A stretch of 13,200 nucleotides of DNA from Rhodospirillum sp. UBA1311 (GCA_002307145.1 DBTR01000104.1:36733-49932), one strand, 5' to 3'; positions 1 to 6,504 are shown, counted from the first letter of the stretch. The notes: generated by a model from the letters alone, not told the origin. Translations and numbers: made by a program.

Positions 1-284
1 TCTTGCCGGGCGTAGCCGAAGTAGGGCATCACGGCGGTGATGCGGCGCGCCGAGCCGCGCCTCAACGCGTCGAGCGTGATCAGCAGTTCCATCAGGTTGT
101 CGTTGGCCGGATACGAGGTGGACTGGACGACGAAGACGTCCTCGCCGCGCACGTTTTCCTGGATCTCGACGAAGATCTCCATGTCGGAGAAGCGGCGGAT
201 GCTGGCGTTCGTCAGCTCGATATTCATGTAGGCGGCAATTGCCTCGGCAAGAGGACGATTGCTGTTACAGGTGACGACTTTCAT
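1..284 (-). CDS. prs: Ribose-phosphate pyrophosphokinase (PRPP synthetase), N-terminal part, cut by window edge
   Basis: This enzyme makes PRPP from ribose-5-phosphate and ATP in the cytoplasm, feeding purine, pyrimidine, histidine, tryptophan and NAD synthesis. The first 94 residues are visible and start MKVVTCNSNRPLAEAIA. Conserved class I blocks follow: FSDMEIFVEIQENVRG (residues 32-47), NDNLMEL (61-67) and YFGYARQ (88-94, running off the window). The catalytic loop and the PRPP-binding motif lie outside. The ATG at 284 matches the usual start of the family, and a GGAG lies about ten bases upstream. The gene follows the lipoprotein gene by 122 bases on the same strand and appears to have its own promoter in that gap. 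The family assignment is firm; completeness of the gene cannot be judged. Confidence 0.96.
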   Translation of the reverse strand, partial: MKVVTCNSNRPLAEAIAAYMNIELTNASIRRFSDMEIFVEIQENVRGEDVFVVQSTSYPANDNLMELLITLDALRRGSARRITAVMPYFGYARQ

Positions 285-362
285 GCCAGCGGCACTCCAT
301 GGCGGGACCGCGCGGCGTTGCTGCCCCGGGCAGTGCGGGCGGTCGGTCGGGAATCGGGGCGA

Positions 363-391
363 TTTCTAGCAGCGTCGGCGGGGGTTGTAAA
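363..391 (-). promoter_or_regulatory. Candidate sigma70-type promoter for prs
   Basis: Read on the minus strand, a -35 box TTTACA (386-391) is followed after 17 bases by a -10 box TAGAAA (363-368). The -10 is preceded by TGC, the extended -10 form. Transcription would begin near 356 and give a leader of about 70 bases before the prs start at 284. The spacing is ideal and the location between the lipoprotein stop and prs is right. The assignment rests on sequence resemblance only. The rest of the 285-406 gap shows only a weak imperfect hairpin (around 381-404) and no U-rich terminator. Confidence 0.5.
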
Positions 392-406
392 CCGAAACCA
401 CCCATC

Positions 407-1345
407 CTAGGGCTGGGGTGGGGGAAGGTCGGCGCGGGCGCGCATCACGGTGTCGGCGATTCCCGGCGCGGCGGCGGCGGCGATCAGATCCGCGGCCTTG
501 CCCCAGGCGCGGGCGATCGTCGCGGCGGGGAGCGCATTCGCCTGTTCGAGGGTGCCGAGGGTCTTGCCCTTGGCGTCCTTCACCGTCCACACGATTCGCA
601 CCTTCCGCACCTCGGTGGTGCCCATCATTTGCGGCTCGCCGAGCTCGACGTTGCCCTTGACCGCGAAGCGCGCGCCGTCCTCCGCCTTGACCACCGGCTG
701 GAATCCGGCGTGGCGCAGATGCCCGATCATCGCGAAGCGGAGCAGGGTGTTGCCGTCGCCGCCCGCACCGTCGACGAGTTCGACTAGGACCTTCTCGGCG
801 GTGGGCGCGGGAGTGGCGGAGTCGGGCAGCGCGGCGCTCGGCGCGGCGAGGCGGCCGGCGAGATCGAGGGGCGAGCGGGCCGAGGGAATCGCGGGCGGGC
901 GATAGCCGAGGCGGTCGGCGATCATCATCGCCCAGCGCGCCGAGGCCTCCTGCCAGAGCTCGGGCTCGGGCACCGGCAGGGTCACTGCCACCGGCGGAAT
1001 GCTGCGCCCTGCCTTCGGCGGACGGCTGAGCATCAGCGCGACCGTGCCTTCCGACGGCGCCGGAGTTTCCCAGGCGAGGATGCGCGGCGTCGCGGGCGGG
1101 CAGTCGTCGGAGGCGACGGCGAGGATTTCGCGTCGCACCAGTTCGTCGGCGAGCGCACCGCGCAGGGTCTGGGCGAGCTCGGGCGGCAGGGCGGGGAACG
1201 GCGCGACGCAGAGCAGGGTGGTGCCGGGCGCCCCGAGTTCGATTTCGCCGGTGTTGGTGTGGTCGAACGGGCGCGGCATGCTGCAGGCGGTGGCCAGGAG
1301 CCCTGCCAGGATCGCGATGCCGACGCGGATCGACGTGCGGCTCAT
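407..1345 (-). CDS. Predicted lipoprotein of unknown function
   Basis: This 312-residue protein begins with a short basic stretch and a hydrophobic segment (about residues 6-20) ending in LATAC, which fits a type II signal peptide with lipidated Cys21. Serine at +2 would favour the outer membrane by the E. coli sorting rule. The mature part has no domain I recognise. A proline/alanine-rich linker (about 150-190) separates an N-terminal half from a C-terminal alpha/beta half with the segments LLRFAMIGHLRHAGF and VRKVRIVWTVKDAKGKTLG. The latter recall small periplasmic domains that handle sugars or proteins, but this is only a resemblance. The start overlaps the pgeF stop as ATGA, with GGAG just upstream, so translation is probably coupled to pgeF. 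lgt, which would lipidate it, is encoded in the same gene cluster. Confidence 0.85.
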   Translation of the reverse strand: MSRTSIRVGIAILAGLLATACSMPRPFDHTNTGEIELGAPGTTLLCVAPFPALPPELAQTLRGALADELVRREILAVASDDCPPATPRILAWETPAPSEGTVALMLSRPPKAGRSIPPVAVTLPVPEPELWQEASARWAMMIADRLGYRPPAIPSARSPLDLAGRLAAPSAALPDSATPAPTAEKVLVELVDGAGGDGNTLLRFAMIGHLRHAGFQPVVKAEDGARFAVKGNVELGEPQMMGTTEVRKVRIVWTVKDAKGKTLGTLEQANALPAATIARAWGKAADLIAAAAAPGIADTVMRARADLPPPQP

Positions 1346-2109
1346 CGCTCCAGGACGATCGCCGAAAGGCCGCGTCCGTAGTCCGGCTCGCCGTTCTGGC
1401 AGGCGCGGCGATAGCTGAAGAAGCGATCGGACTCGCGGCAGGTGTCGCAGGGGGTGCGGATGACCTCGGAAATGCCGAGGCGCGCGAGCTTGCGCGCGAC
1501 GTAGGCGGGGAGGTCGAACATGAAGTGGTCGGGCTTGCGGGCGGGCGCGAAGAACTGCTCGTTCTCGGCGTCCTCGACGAGGAACGGCGCGGGGAACTCC
1601 GGCCCGACTTCGTAGGAGCGTTGCGAAATCGACGGGCCGACCGCGACCGAAAGCGCGCCGGGGCGGGCGCCGAGCGCCACCATCGCCGCGACCGTGGCTT
1701 CGAGGACGCCGCCGAGCGCGCCCTTCCAGCCCGCGTGGGCTGCGCCGATGATCGGCTTGGTGGTGTCGGCGAACAACACCGGCACGCAGTCGGCGGTGAG
1801 GATGCCGAGCGCGATCCCGGGCACGTCGGTGACCATGGCGTCGGCAACCGGACCGGCGGCGGGTTCCCAGACCTTCTCGACGGTGATCACGGTGTTGGTG
1901 TGCTGCTGGGTGACGGTGATCAGGGCGGACGCGGGCTGCTCCATCATTTCCATGGCGAGCGCGCGGTTGCGGGTGACGTTCTCAGGGCTGTCGCCCGAGC
2001 CGTAGCCGCAATTGAGCGAGGCGTAAAGGCCGGTGGAGACGCCGCGATTGCGGGTGAAGAAAGCATGCCGAACGCGAGAGACGTCGTTCAGCGCGGAGAC
2101 CGTGATCAT
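1342..2109 (-). CDS. pgeF: Peptidoglycan editing factor / purine nucleoside phosphorylase (YfiH/LACC1 family)
   Basis: This 255-residue protein belongs to the DUF152/YfiH family, once annotated as a polyphenol oxidase (laccase). E. coli PgeF removes wrongly incorporated L-Ser from the UDP-MurNAc peptide pathway, and LACC1-type relatives act on purine nucleosides. The family metal-binding and catalytic triad is present: His70 in TQQH, Cys108 in TADCVP and His125 in AAHAGWKG. The C-terminal signature DTCRESDRFFSYRR (222-235) is also there. The start MITVSALNDV at 2109 was chosen because it gives the normal family length and a GGAG lies upstream. The same frame stays open further upstream, but that part is the antisense shadow of other sequence. 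The gene lies 106 bases after the methyltransferase gene and overlaps the lipoprotein gene by four bases. Confidence 0.93.
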   Translation of the reverse strand: MITVSALNDVSRVRHAFFTRNRGVSTGLYASLNCGYGSGDSPENVTRNRALAMEMMEQPASALITVTQQHTNTVITVEKVWEPAAGPVADAMVTDVPGIALGILTADCVPVLFADTTKPIIGAAHAGWKGALGGVLEATVAAMVALGARPGALSVAVGPSISQRSYEVGPEFPAPFLVEDAENEQFFAPARKPDHFMFDLPAYVARKLARLGISEVIRTPCDTCRESDRFFSYRRACQNGEPDYGRGLSAIVLER

Positions 2110-2182
2110 CGTCTCAACTCCAATCTTTCCGAGCAAAACTGGCCATCGAATGCAACCAGTACCGTCCCCCACCACGTTCGAG

Positions 2183-2208
2183 AGTATAGGATTTGACGGT
2201 ACGTTCAA
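2183..2208 (-). promoter_or_regulatory. Candidate promoter with overlapping palindromic operator upstream of pgeF
   Basis: On the minus strand a strong -10 hexamer TATACT (2183-2188) lies in the 106-base gap ahead of pgeF, which would give a leader of about 65 bases. The best upstream hexamer, TTGAAC (2203-2208), is only 14 bases away, shorter than usual, so the promoter may depend on an activator or use a poorer -35. A 16-base palindrome of the form TTGA-nn-GTAC-nn-TCAA (2193-2208) covers the -35 position, where a regulator could sit. The rest of the gap (2110-2182) shows no further structure. Confidence 0.4.
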
Positions 2209-2215
2209 CGGAAAT

Positions 2216-3280
2216 TCAGAACCCTTCGGGCGTCTCCGGTCTGCCGGGGAGCAGCGCCAGCACCTTGAACAGTCGGCCCATCGCCGGGGTCTCGCACAGC
2301 CGCGCCGCGCCCGAGGCGAGGAGGGCGGCTTGGGCCGGGGTGGCGTTGGCCGCGAGTTGGGCGGTGCGTTCGCGTACCCCCATGGCAAGCAGCCAGTGCC
2401 CCTGGTGTGCCGGACCGAACGCGGCGAGGCCCGCGCTCCGGGCGACGGCGGCGAGGCGGCCGAAGTCGAGGTGGGCGGTGAGGTCGGCCTCGCCGGGCTC
2501 GGCGAGGGGGTCGGCATAGGCGTGCCGCGCCACTGCCTGGAGGCTGCCGCCGTAGCCGCTGTGCGCCGGGCCGTAGTCGAGAATCAGCGCAGCGCCGCCC
2601 TGCGCGACGAGGCGGGTGGCGAGGTCGCGGGCGAAGGCGTCGGCGGCGGGGCGGTGTTCGAGGATGCCGCCGTCCACCGGGTCGGGGAGGTCGGCGAGGA
2701 GATCGGGCGGCGGCGAGGCGTCGGGTCCGTCTACGAGGACGAGCCGGTCGCCGTCGAGGCCGACCTGGCGCTCGCGCCATGCCGCGCCGCGCCGGACGAA
2801 CTGGCGGATCGGCAGGGCGTCGAGGAATTCGTTGGCGACGAGATAGATCGGCGCATCGGTCGGGAGGTCGGCGAGGCGGTCGTGCCAGCGCGCCGGGAAG
2901 CCGCCCAGCGCCTCGGCCTGGAGACTGCGCAGGGTGGGGCTGGTCTCGATCAGGTGCAGCGCGATCGCCGCGTGGAAGCCCGGCACCGCCCGGGTGGCGC
3001 GCAGGGCGTCGGCGATCAGGGTGCCCCGGCCCGGGCCGCACTCGGCGAGGATCGCACGCGACGGGCTGCCGTCGGCGAGCCAGCGCAGCGCGCACCACAG
3101 GCCGACGAGCTCGCCGAACACCTGGGAAATCTCGGGCGCGGTGATGAAGTCTCCGCTCGCGCCGAATACCCGCGCGCGGCGATAGTAGGCCTCTGCCGCC
3201 AATCCCATGAAGGCGTCGAGCGGCAGGGGGCCCGCCGCGCCGATCCGCCCCTTCACGTCGTCGGCGAGCGGCGGGGTCAT
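2216..3280 (-). CDS. SAM-dependent methyltransferase, MidA/NDUFAF7 family (DUF185)
   Basis: This 354-residue class I methyltransferase has the hallmark blocks of the MidA/NDUFAF7 family: GDFITAPEISQ (43-53), SAM-binding ECGPGRG (80-86), NEFLDALP (150-157), LDYG (234-237) and ADLTAHLDF (265-273). The C-terminal MGRLFKVLAL is also typical. Mitochondrial NDUFAF7 dimethylates an arginine of complex I subunit NDUFS2. Bacterial homologues are widespread in alphaproteobacteria but their substrate is mostly untested, so a role in complex I assembly is an inference. The start at 3280 overlaps the lgt stop as ATGA and has the expected family N-terminus (LADDVKGRI...GPLPLDAFM). The gene is transcribed after lgt and before pgeF, with a 106-base gap downstream. 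Confidence 0.93.
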   Translation of the reverse strand: MTPPLADDVKGRIGAAGPLPLDAFMGLAAEAYYRRARVFGASGDFITAPEISQVFGELVGLWCALRWLADGSPSRAILAECGPGRGTLIADALRATRAVPGFHAAIALHLIETSPTLRSLQAEALGGFPARWHDRLADLPTDAPIYLVANEFLDALPIRQFVRRGAAWRERQVGLDGDRLVLVDGPDASPPPDLLADLPDPVDGGILEHRPAADAFARDLATRLVAQGGAALILDYGPAHSGYGGSLQAVARHAYADPLAEPGEADLTAHLDFGRLAAVARSAGLAAFGPAHQGHWLLAMGVRERTAQLAANATPAQAALLASGAARLCETPAMGRLFKVLALLPGRPETPEGF

Positions 3281-4089
3281 GACGGCTCGGGCAGGGGCGG
3301 GCGCTTGAGCGCGCGGGCGACCAGACCCACGCCGATCAGCACCATCGGCACGGACAGCAATTGCCCCATGGTGATGCCGCCCCAGAGATAGCCGATCTGC
3401 GTGTCGGGCTGGCGGAAGATCTCGCCGACGATGCGGGCGCAGCCGTAGCCCGCGAGGAACAGGCCGAACTGCAGGCTCGGCCGACGTCCGCCGCCGAGCT
3501 TCCACGCCGCGACCAGCAGGAGGAACAGGAGAATCCCCTCCATCCCCGCCTGATAGAGCTGGCTCGGGTGGCGCGGCAGCGGTCCGCCGTTGGGAAAGAC
3601 CATGGCGAACCGTGCGTCGGGCGCGATCCGGCCGAAGAGTTCGCCGTTGACGAAGTTGGCGATCCGCCCGAAGAACAGGCCGATCGGCGCGACGGTGACG
3701 CAGATGTCGCCCAGGACGAACGGATTGAGGCCGCGATGGCGGCAGAACAGCAGCACCGCCACCACCACGCCGAGGAAGCCGCCGTGGAACGACATCCCGC
3801 CCTTCCACACTTCGAGGGCGGCGAGGGGGTGCTCGATGTAGAATTCGAGATTGTAGAACAGCACGTAGCCGATCCGGCCGCCGAGGATCACGCCGAGCGT
3901 CGCCCAGGTGAGGAAGTCGTCGACGTCGATCGGCCTGATCCCACCGTAGCCGCGCCGGGCGAGGCGGGCGGCGAGCTGCCAGCCGCCGACGAGGCCGACG
4001 ATGTAGGCGAGGGCGTACCAGCGCACGGCGAACGGCCCGATGGCGAACGCCACCGGGTCGATCGCCGGGAAAGTCAGATATGCGTGCAT
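3277..4089 (-). CDS. lgt: Prolipoprotein diacylglyceryl transferase
   Basis: Lgt is an inner-membrane enzyme that moves diacylglycerol from phosphatidylglycerol to the lipobox cysteine of prolipoproteins. It carries out the first step of lipoprotein maturation. The 270-residue product has about seven hydrophobic segments and the family signature GRIANFVNGELFG (141-153). His102 in SFHGGF, Arg142 in GRIANF and Arg219 in ARIVGEIFRQPD correspond to the functionally important H103, R143 and R239 of E. coli Lgt. The length is normal. The start follows hldD by 21 bases with no clear Shine-Dalgarno sequence, suggesting read-through translation from hldD. The stop overlaps the methyltransferase start. 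A predicted lipoprotein substrate is encoded three genes downstream. Confidence 0.96.
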   Translation of the reverse strand: MHAYLTFPAIDPVAFAIGPFAVRWYALAYIVGLVGGWQLAARLARRGYGGIRPIDVDDFLTWATLGVILGGRIGYVLFYNLEFYIEHPLAALEVWKGGMSFHGGFLGVVVAVLLFCRHRGLNPFVLGDICVTVAPIGLFFGRIANFVNGELFGRIAPDARFAMVFPNGGPLPRHPSQLYQAGMEGILLFLLLVAAWKLGGGRRPSLQFGLFLAGYGCARIVGEIFRQPDTQIGYLWGGITMGQLLSVPMVLIGVGLVARALKRPPLPEPS

Positions 4090-4110
4090 GAAACCAATCC
4101 GGTGGAGCGA

Positions 4111-5097
4111 TCAGACGTACGGGTCGTCGGTATGGAGATAGTTGACCACATACTGCTGGATGCCGCTTTCGAGCGAGGTGAACGGCCGATCGTAGCCCGC
4201 GGCGCGCAGGGAGCGCATGTCCGCCTGGGTGAAATATTGATAACGGTCGCGAATTTCCACCGGCGTATCGAGGAACTTGATCTTCGGCGTCTTGCCGAGC
4301 GCTCGGTAGACGCCGCTCGCGAGGTCGACGAACGACCGCGCCTGGCCGGTGCCGAGGTTGAACAGGCCGCTCACCTTGGGGTGGTCGAGGAGCCACATCA
4401 CCACGTCGGCGCAGTCGCCGACCCAGACGAAATCGCGCATCTGGCCGCCGTCGGCGTAGTCCGGGTTGTGCGACTTGAACAGCAGGCAGTGGGCGTCGGC
4501 GGCGGCGCGCGGGTAGACTTGCGCGATCACGCTCTGCTGCGCGCCCTTGTGGTATTCGTTCGGCCCGTAGACGTTGAAGAACTTCAGGCCCGCCCATTGC
4601 GGCGGCGTGGCCACCCCGGCCGCGACCTTCGCCGCGACGCGACGGTCGAAGAGGTGCTTCGACCAGCCGTAGGGGTTCATCGGCCGGAGGCGCGAGAGCG
4701 GCTCTTCGCCGAAGTCGTCGACGAAACCCTTGGTGCCGTCGCCGTAGGTCGCCGCCGACGAGGCGTAGATGAAGCGCACGCCGCGCGCGGTGCACCACTT
4801 CCACAGTGCGAGCGTCAGGCTGAAGTTGTTGGCGAGAATCTTGTCGGCGTCGGTCTCGGTGGTCGACGAGATCGCCCCCATGTGGATCACCGCCTCGACC
4901 TTGCTTGCCTGGGATTCCAGGAATTCGAGGGTGCGGTCGGGGTGGACGATGTCGGCGAGACAACGCTTCGAAACGTTGCGCCACTTGTCGCCGTGACGCA
5001 GGCGGTCGATCACGACGATATCGCCGACGCCCTTGCGTTCGAGCGCGGCGACGATGTTGGAACCGATGAATCCGGCGCCGCCGGTGACCACGTACAT
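4111..5097 (-). CDS. hldD: ADP-L-glycero-D-manno-heptose 6-epimerase
   Basis: This short-chain (extended SDR) epimerase converts ADP-D-glycero- to ADP-L-glycero-manno-heptose, the donor for the LPS inner core. The 328-residue protein starts with the nucleotide-binding TGGAGFIG (5-12). It has YASSAATYG (111-119), the catalytic pair Tyr143/Lys147 in YGWSK, and the HldD-specific NVYGPNEYHKG (175-185) and MRDFVWVGD (220-228). The start MYVVTGG at 5097 was chosen over an in-frame ATG 48 bases upstream because AAGGGG (5105-5110) lies seven bases before it and the family begins right at the Rossmann fold. It is the first gene of the minus-strand envelope cluster. Its presence indicates an LPS-bearing outer membrane with a heptose core. 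Confidence 0.95.
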   Translation of the reverse strand: MYVVTGGAGFIGSNIVAALERKGVGDIVVIDRLRHGDKWRNVSKRCLADIVHPDRTLEFLESQASKVEAVIHMGAISSTTETDADKILANNFSLTLALWKWCTARGVRFIYASSAATYGDGTKGFVDDFGEEPLSRLRPMNPYGWSKHLFDRRVAAKVAAGVATPPQWAGLKFFNVYGPNEYHKGAQQSVIAQVYPRAAADAHCLLFKSHNPDYADGGQMRDFVWVGDCADVVMWLLDHPKVSGLFNLGTGQARSFVDLASGVYRALGKTPKIKFLDTPVEIRDRYQYFTQADMRSLRAAGYDRPFTSLESGIQQYVVNYLHTDDPYV

Positions 5098-5163
5098 GAG
5101 CCGACCCCTTGTTGTTCTTTGCGAATTTTCCGGCGATTGCCGCATTTGCCCGGTCCCGTGATA
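5098..5163. other. Divergent hldD/ubiK intergenic region, hldD-proximal part
   Basis: hldD (left) and ubiK (right) are transcribed away from each other across 147 bases (5098-5244). The hldD Shine-Dalgarno AAGGGG is at 5105-5110. I could not pick out a convincing minus-strand -35/-10 pair for hldD. On the plus strand a second, weaker promoter-like pair TTGCCG (5137-5142), 17 bases, GATATG (5160-5165) lies just upstream of the main ubiK candidate. Confidence 0.35.
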
Positions 5164-5192
5164 TGGACAGGGCGACTTCGCGCCATCATAAT
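5164..5192 (+). promoter_or_regulatory. Candidate sigma70-type promoter for ubiK
   Basis: A -35 box TGGACA (5164-5169) and a -10 box CATAAT (5187-5192) are separated by exactly 17 bases. They match the sigma70 consensus at 10 of 12 positions, the best promoter match I see in the window. The start of transcription would be near 5199, leaving a leader of about 45 bases with AGGAGG (5232-5237) ahead of the ubiK ATG at 5245. Confidence 0.6.
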
Positions 5193-5244
5193 GACAAGCG
5201 GAAGGCGACGCCAGACCGACGCGCCGCCATCAGGAGGATTCGCC

Positions 5245-5550
5245 ATGCCGTCCCGGATATTCGATGACGTCACCCGCCTTGCCGGCGATGCCGCGACCGC
5301 ACTCAACGGCATCAAGAGTGAAGTGGAAACCGCGGTGAAGTCGCGCATCGAGCGCGCGCTCGCCGATCTCGACGTGGTGCCGCGCGAGGAGTTCGAAACC
5401 GTCCGCGCGATGGCGATTCTCGCCCGCGAAGAGCAGGAAAAGCTCGCCGCCCGGATCGCCGCGCTCGAAGCCCAGCTTGCCGAGAAGGCCGCGCCCAAAC
5501 CCGTGAAAAAGCCCAAGGCCGATGCCCAGCCGGGCGATACGCAGGCCTGA
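5245..5550 (+). CDS. ubiK: UbiK-family ubiquinone biosynthesis accessory factor (BMFP domain)
   Basis: This small protein of 101 residues matches the BMFP/DUF526 family (E. coli YqiC/UbiK, 96 residues). It has an amphipathic N-terminal region (IFDDVTRLAGDAATALNGI) and a central VPREEFETVRAMAILAREE segment. A C-terminal coiled coil (about 55-82, EEQEKLAARIAALEAQLAEK) is followed by a Lys/Pro-rich tail. UbiK binds UbiJ and lipids and helps the soluble Ubi complex in aerobic ubiquinone synthesis; Brucella BMFP shows membrane-fusing activity in vitro. The start at 5245 is fixed by a perfect AGGAGG at 5232-5237, seven bases upstream. It is monocistronic or the first gene of a plus-strand series. 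The exact role in this organism is inferred from the family. Confidence 0.88.
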   Translation: MPSRIFDDVTRLAGDAATALNGIKSEVETAVKSRIERALADLDVVPREEFETVRAMAILAREEQEKLAARIAALEAQLAEKAAPKPVKKPKADAQPGDTQA

Positions 5551-5895
5551 TCGGGCGCTGATCCGCCGTCGAGGCGTCCATCGCACGTGGCCTTGAATAT
5601 CCGTGGTCAGCTGCGGCCCTGCGATTCGGGCGGATTTGGAGCGAGCTCGTGGCGGGCAGGTCAGTCACATGAGCGTCACGAAACCACCCTTGCATTGCGA
5701 AACCGGGTTTGGCACTCTAAATCTTGTGTCGATCGGGGCGCGGAGCCCCGATACTTTGAACTGACGTGCTCGCGCCGCGCGCGGACGACGCCCGTCGAAA
5801 AGAATCGCGTTGACCGGACGACGGTTCCGGTGCAAACGGTCCGGTTCAAAGGCCCGTCGCCGATGCGCGGGCCGAAAGTGTTGCGGAGGTGTCCC
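5551..5895 (+). promoter_or_regulatory. 345-base non-coding region with structured leader ahead of the YbjN-family gene
   Basis: No credible gene lies here, although the ybjN frame happens to stay open back to 5587. Near the ubiK stop a weak hairpin (5544-5567) lacks a U-run. A poor promoter-like pair TTGCGA (5695-5700) and TAAATC (5718-5723) could start a leader of about 165 bases. Three inverted repeats follow. The first is a perfect 8-base stem ATCGGGGC/GCCCCGAT (5732-5739 with 5745-5752). The second is an ACCGGAC stem (5813-5819) that can pair with either of two downstream copies (5826-5831 or 5839-5845). The third is GGCCCG/CGGGCC (5851-5856 with 5868-5873), ending 11 bases before the GGAGG at 5885-5889. 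A cis-regulatory leader or an sRNA are both possible. Confidence 0.4.
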
Positions 5896-6399
5896 ATGCA
5901 GACCTCGGATTCGGTTTTCGACGTCGAAACCCTCCATCCCCTCGAACTTCTCGAACAGGTGATCACCGCGCGGGATTGGACTTTCGAGCGGCGTGGCGAC
6001 GATGAATTGGCGGTGGAAGTCCCGGGTCGCTGGTGCGACTACGGGGTGTTCTTCTCGCTGTCCACCGAGCTTGAGACCCTGCATATCTCCTGTGCGCTCG
6101 ATATGCGGGTGCCGGAAAATCGCCGCATCGCGGTGAGCGAACTCCTGGCGGTGGCCAATGAAAAGCTCTGGATCGGCCACTTCGCCCTGTGGGCCGAGGA
6201 AGGCCTGCCGATGTTCCGCTATTCGCTGCTGCTTGGCCCCGAACTCTCCCTCGGCACCGAACGACTCGAGTCCCTGATCGATGTCGCGATCAGCGAGTGC
6301 GAGCGCTTCTATCCGGCGTTCCAGTACGTGATCTGGGGCGGCAAGTCGCCGTCCGAGGCGGTCGAGGCCGCGATGCTGGATACCGTCGGCGAGGCCTGA
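5896..6399 (+). CDS. YbjN domain-containing protein
   Basis: This 167-residue soluble protein fits the YbjN family (DUF1790), which adopts a fold like type III secretion chaperones. The family has no settled biochemical role, although E. coli YbjN affects motility and stress phenotypes. Recognisable blocks are HPLELLEQVITARDWTFERRGDDELAVEV (14-42), WCDYGVFFSL (46-55) and LLAVANEKLWIGHFALWAEEG (83-103). FYPAFQYVIWGGKSPSEAVEAAMLDT (138-163) closes the set. No signal peptide or membrane segment is seen. The ATG at 5896 has GGAGG six bases upstream (5885-5889), which decides the start against the open in-frame extension. proC follows 105 bases downstream; the ybjN-proC neighbourhood is, as I recall, common in alphaproteobacteria. 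Confidence 0.88.
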   Translation: MQTSDSVFDVETLHPLELLEQVITARDWTFERRGDDELAVEVPGRWCDYGVFFSLSTELETLHISCALDMRVPENRRIAVSELLAVANEKLWIGHFALWAEEGLPMFRYSLLLGPELSLGTERLESLIDVAISECERFYPAFQYVIWGGKSPSEAVEAAMLDTVGEA

Positions 6400-6440
6400 G
6401 GTCTTCGTCTTTCGATTTCATGGTTTCGCCGCGCCGGGCT

Positions 6441-6469
6441 TTGCCTCGCGCGGTCGAACCTGCTATGCC
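6441..6469 (+). promoter_or_regulatory. Candidate promoter for proC
   Basis: In the 105-base gap between the ybjN-like gene and proC, TTGCCT (6441-6446) is followed after 17 bases by TATGCC (6464-6469). The -10 is preceded by TGC, an extended -10 motif. The -10 itself is weak (three of six). Transcription would start near 6476 and leave a leader of about 29 bases before the ATG at 6505. No terminator for the upstream gene is visible in the gap. Confidence 0.4.
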
Positions 6470-6504
6470 TGCGTTCCAGCAAAATTGAACCACGAGGACG
6501 CGCG

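Noticed and set aside
2193..2208. FNR/Crp-type box reading for the TTGA...TCAA palindrome
   Set aside because: FNR sites are TTGAT-N4-ATCAA (14 bases); here the half-sites are two bases further apart and have a GTAC centre.
2216..4984. Long minus-strand open frame of 922 codons
   Set aside because: Only its last 354 codons (from 3280) encode a recognisable protein; the first part is a frame-shifted reading of hldD and lgt, which are intact in their own frames.
3361..5244. Plus-strand open frame fused ahead of ubiK
   Set aside because: It is antisense to lgt and hldD with shadow-like composition; AGGAGG at 5232-5237 fixes the ubiK start at 5245.
5709..5726. TTGGCAC...TTGT resembling a sigma54 promoter
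   Set aside because: The spacing between the GG and the second element is two bases too long and the GC of the -12 element is missing.
5800..5880. Possible tRNA suggested by a GGTTCAAA stretch
   Set aside because: No acceptor stem, anticodon arm or D arm could be built around it.
5587..5895. In-frame upstream extension of the YbjN-family protein by 103 codons
   Set aside because: The frame is open but its translation is rich in Arg, Cys, Thr and Ser and unlike the family; the GGAGG at 5885-5889 and the normal family start support 5896.
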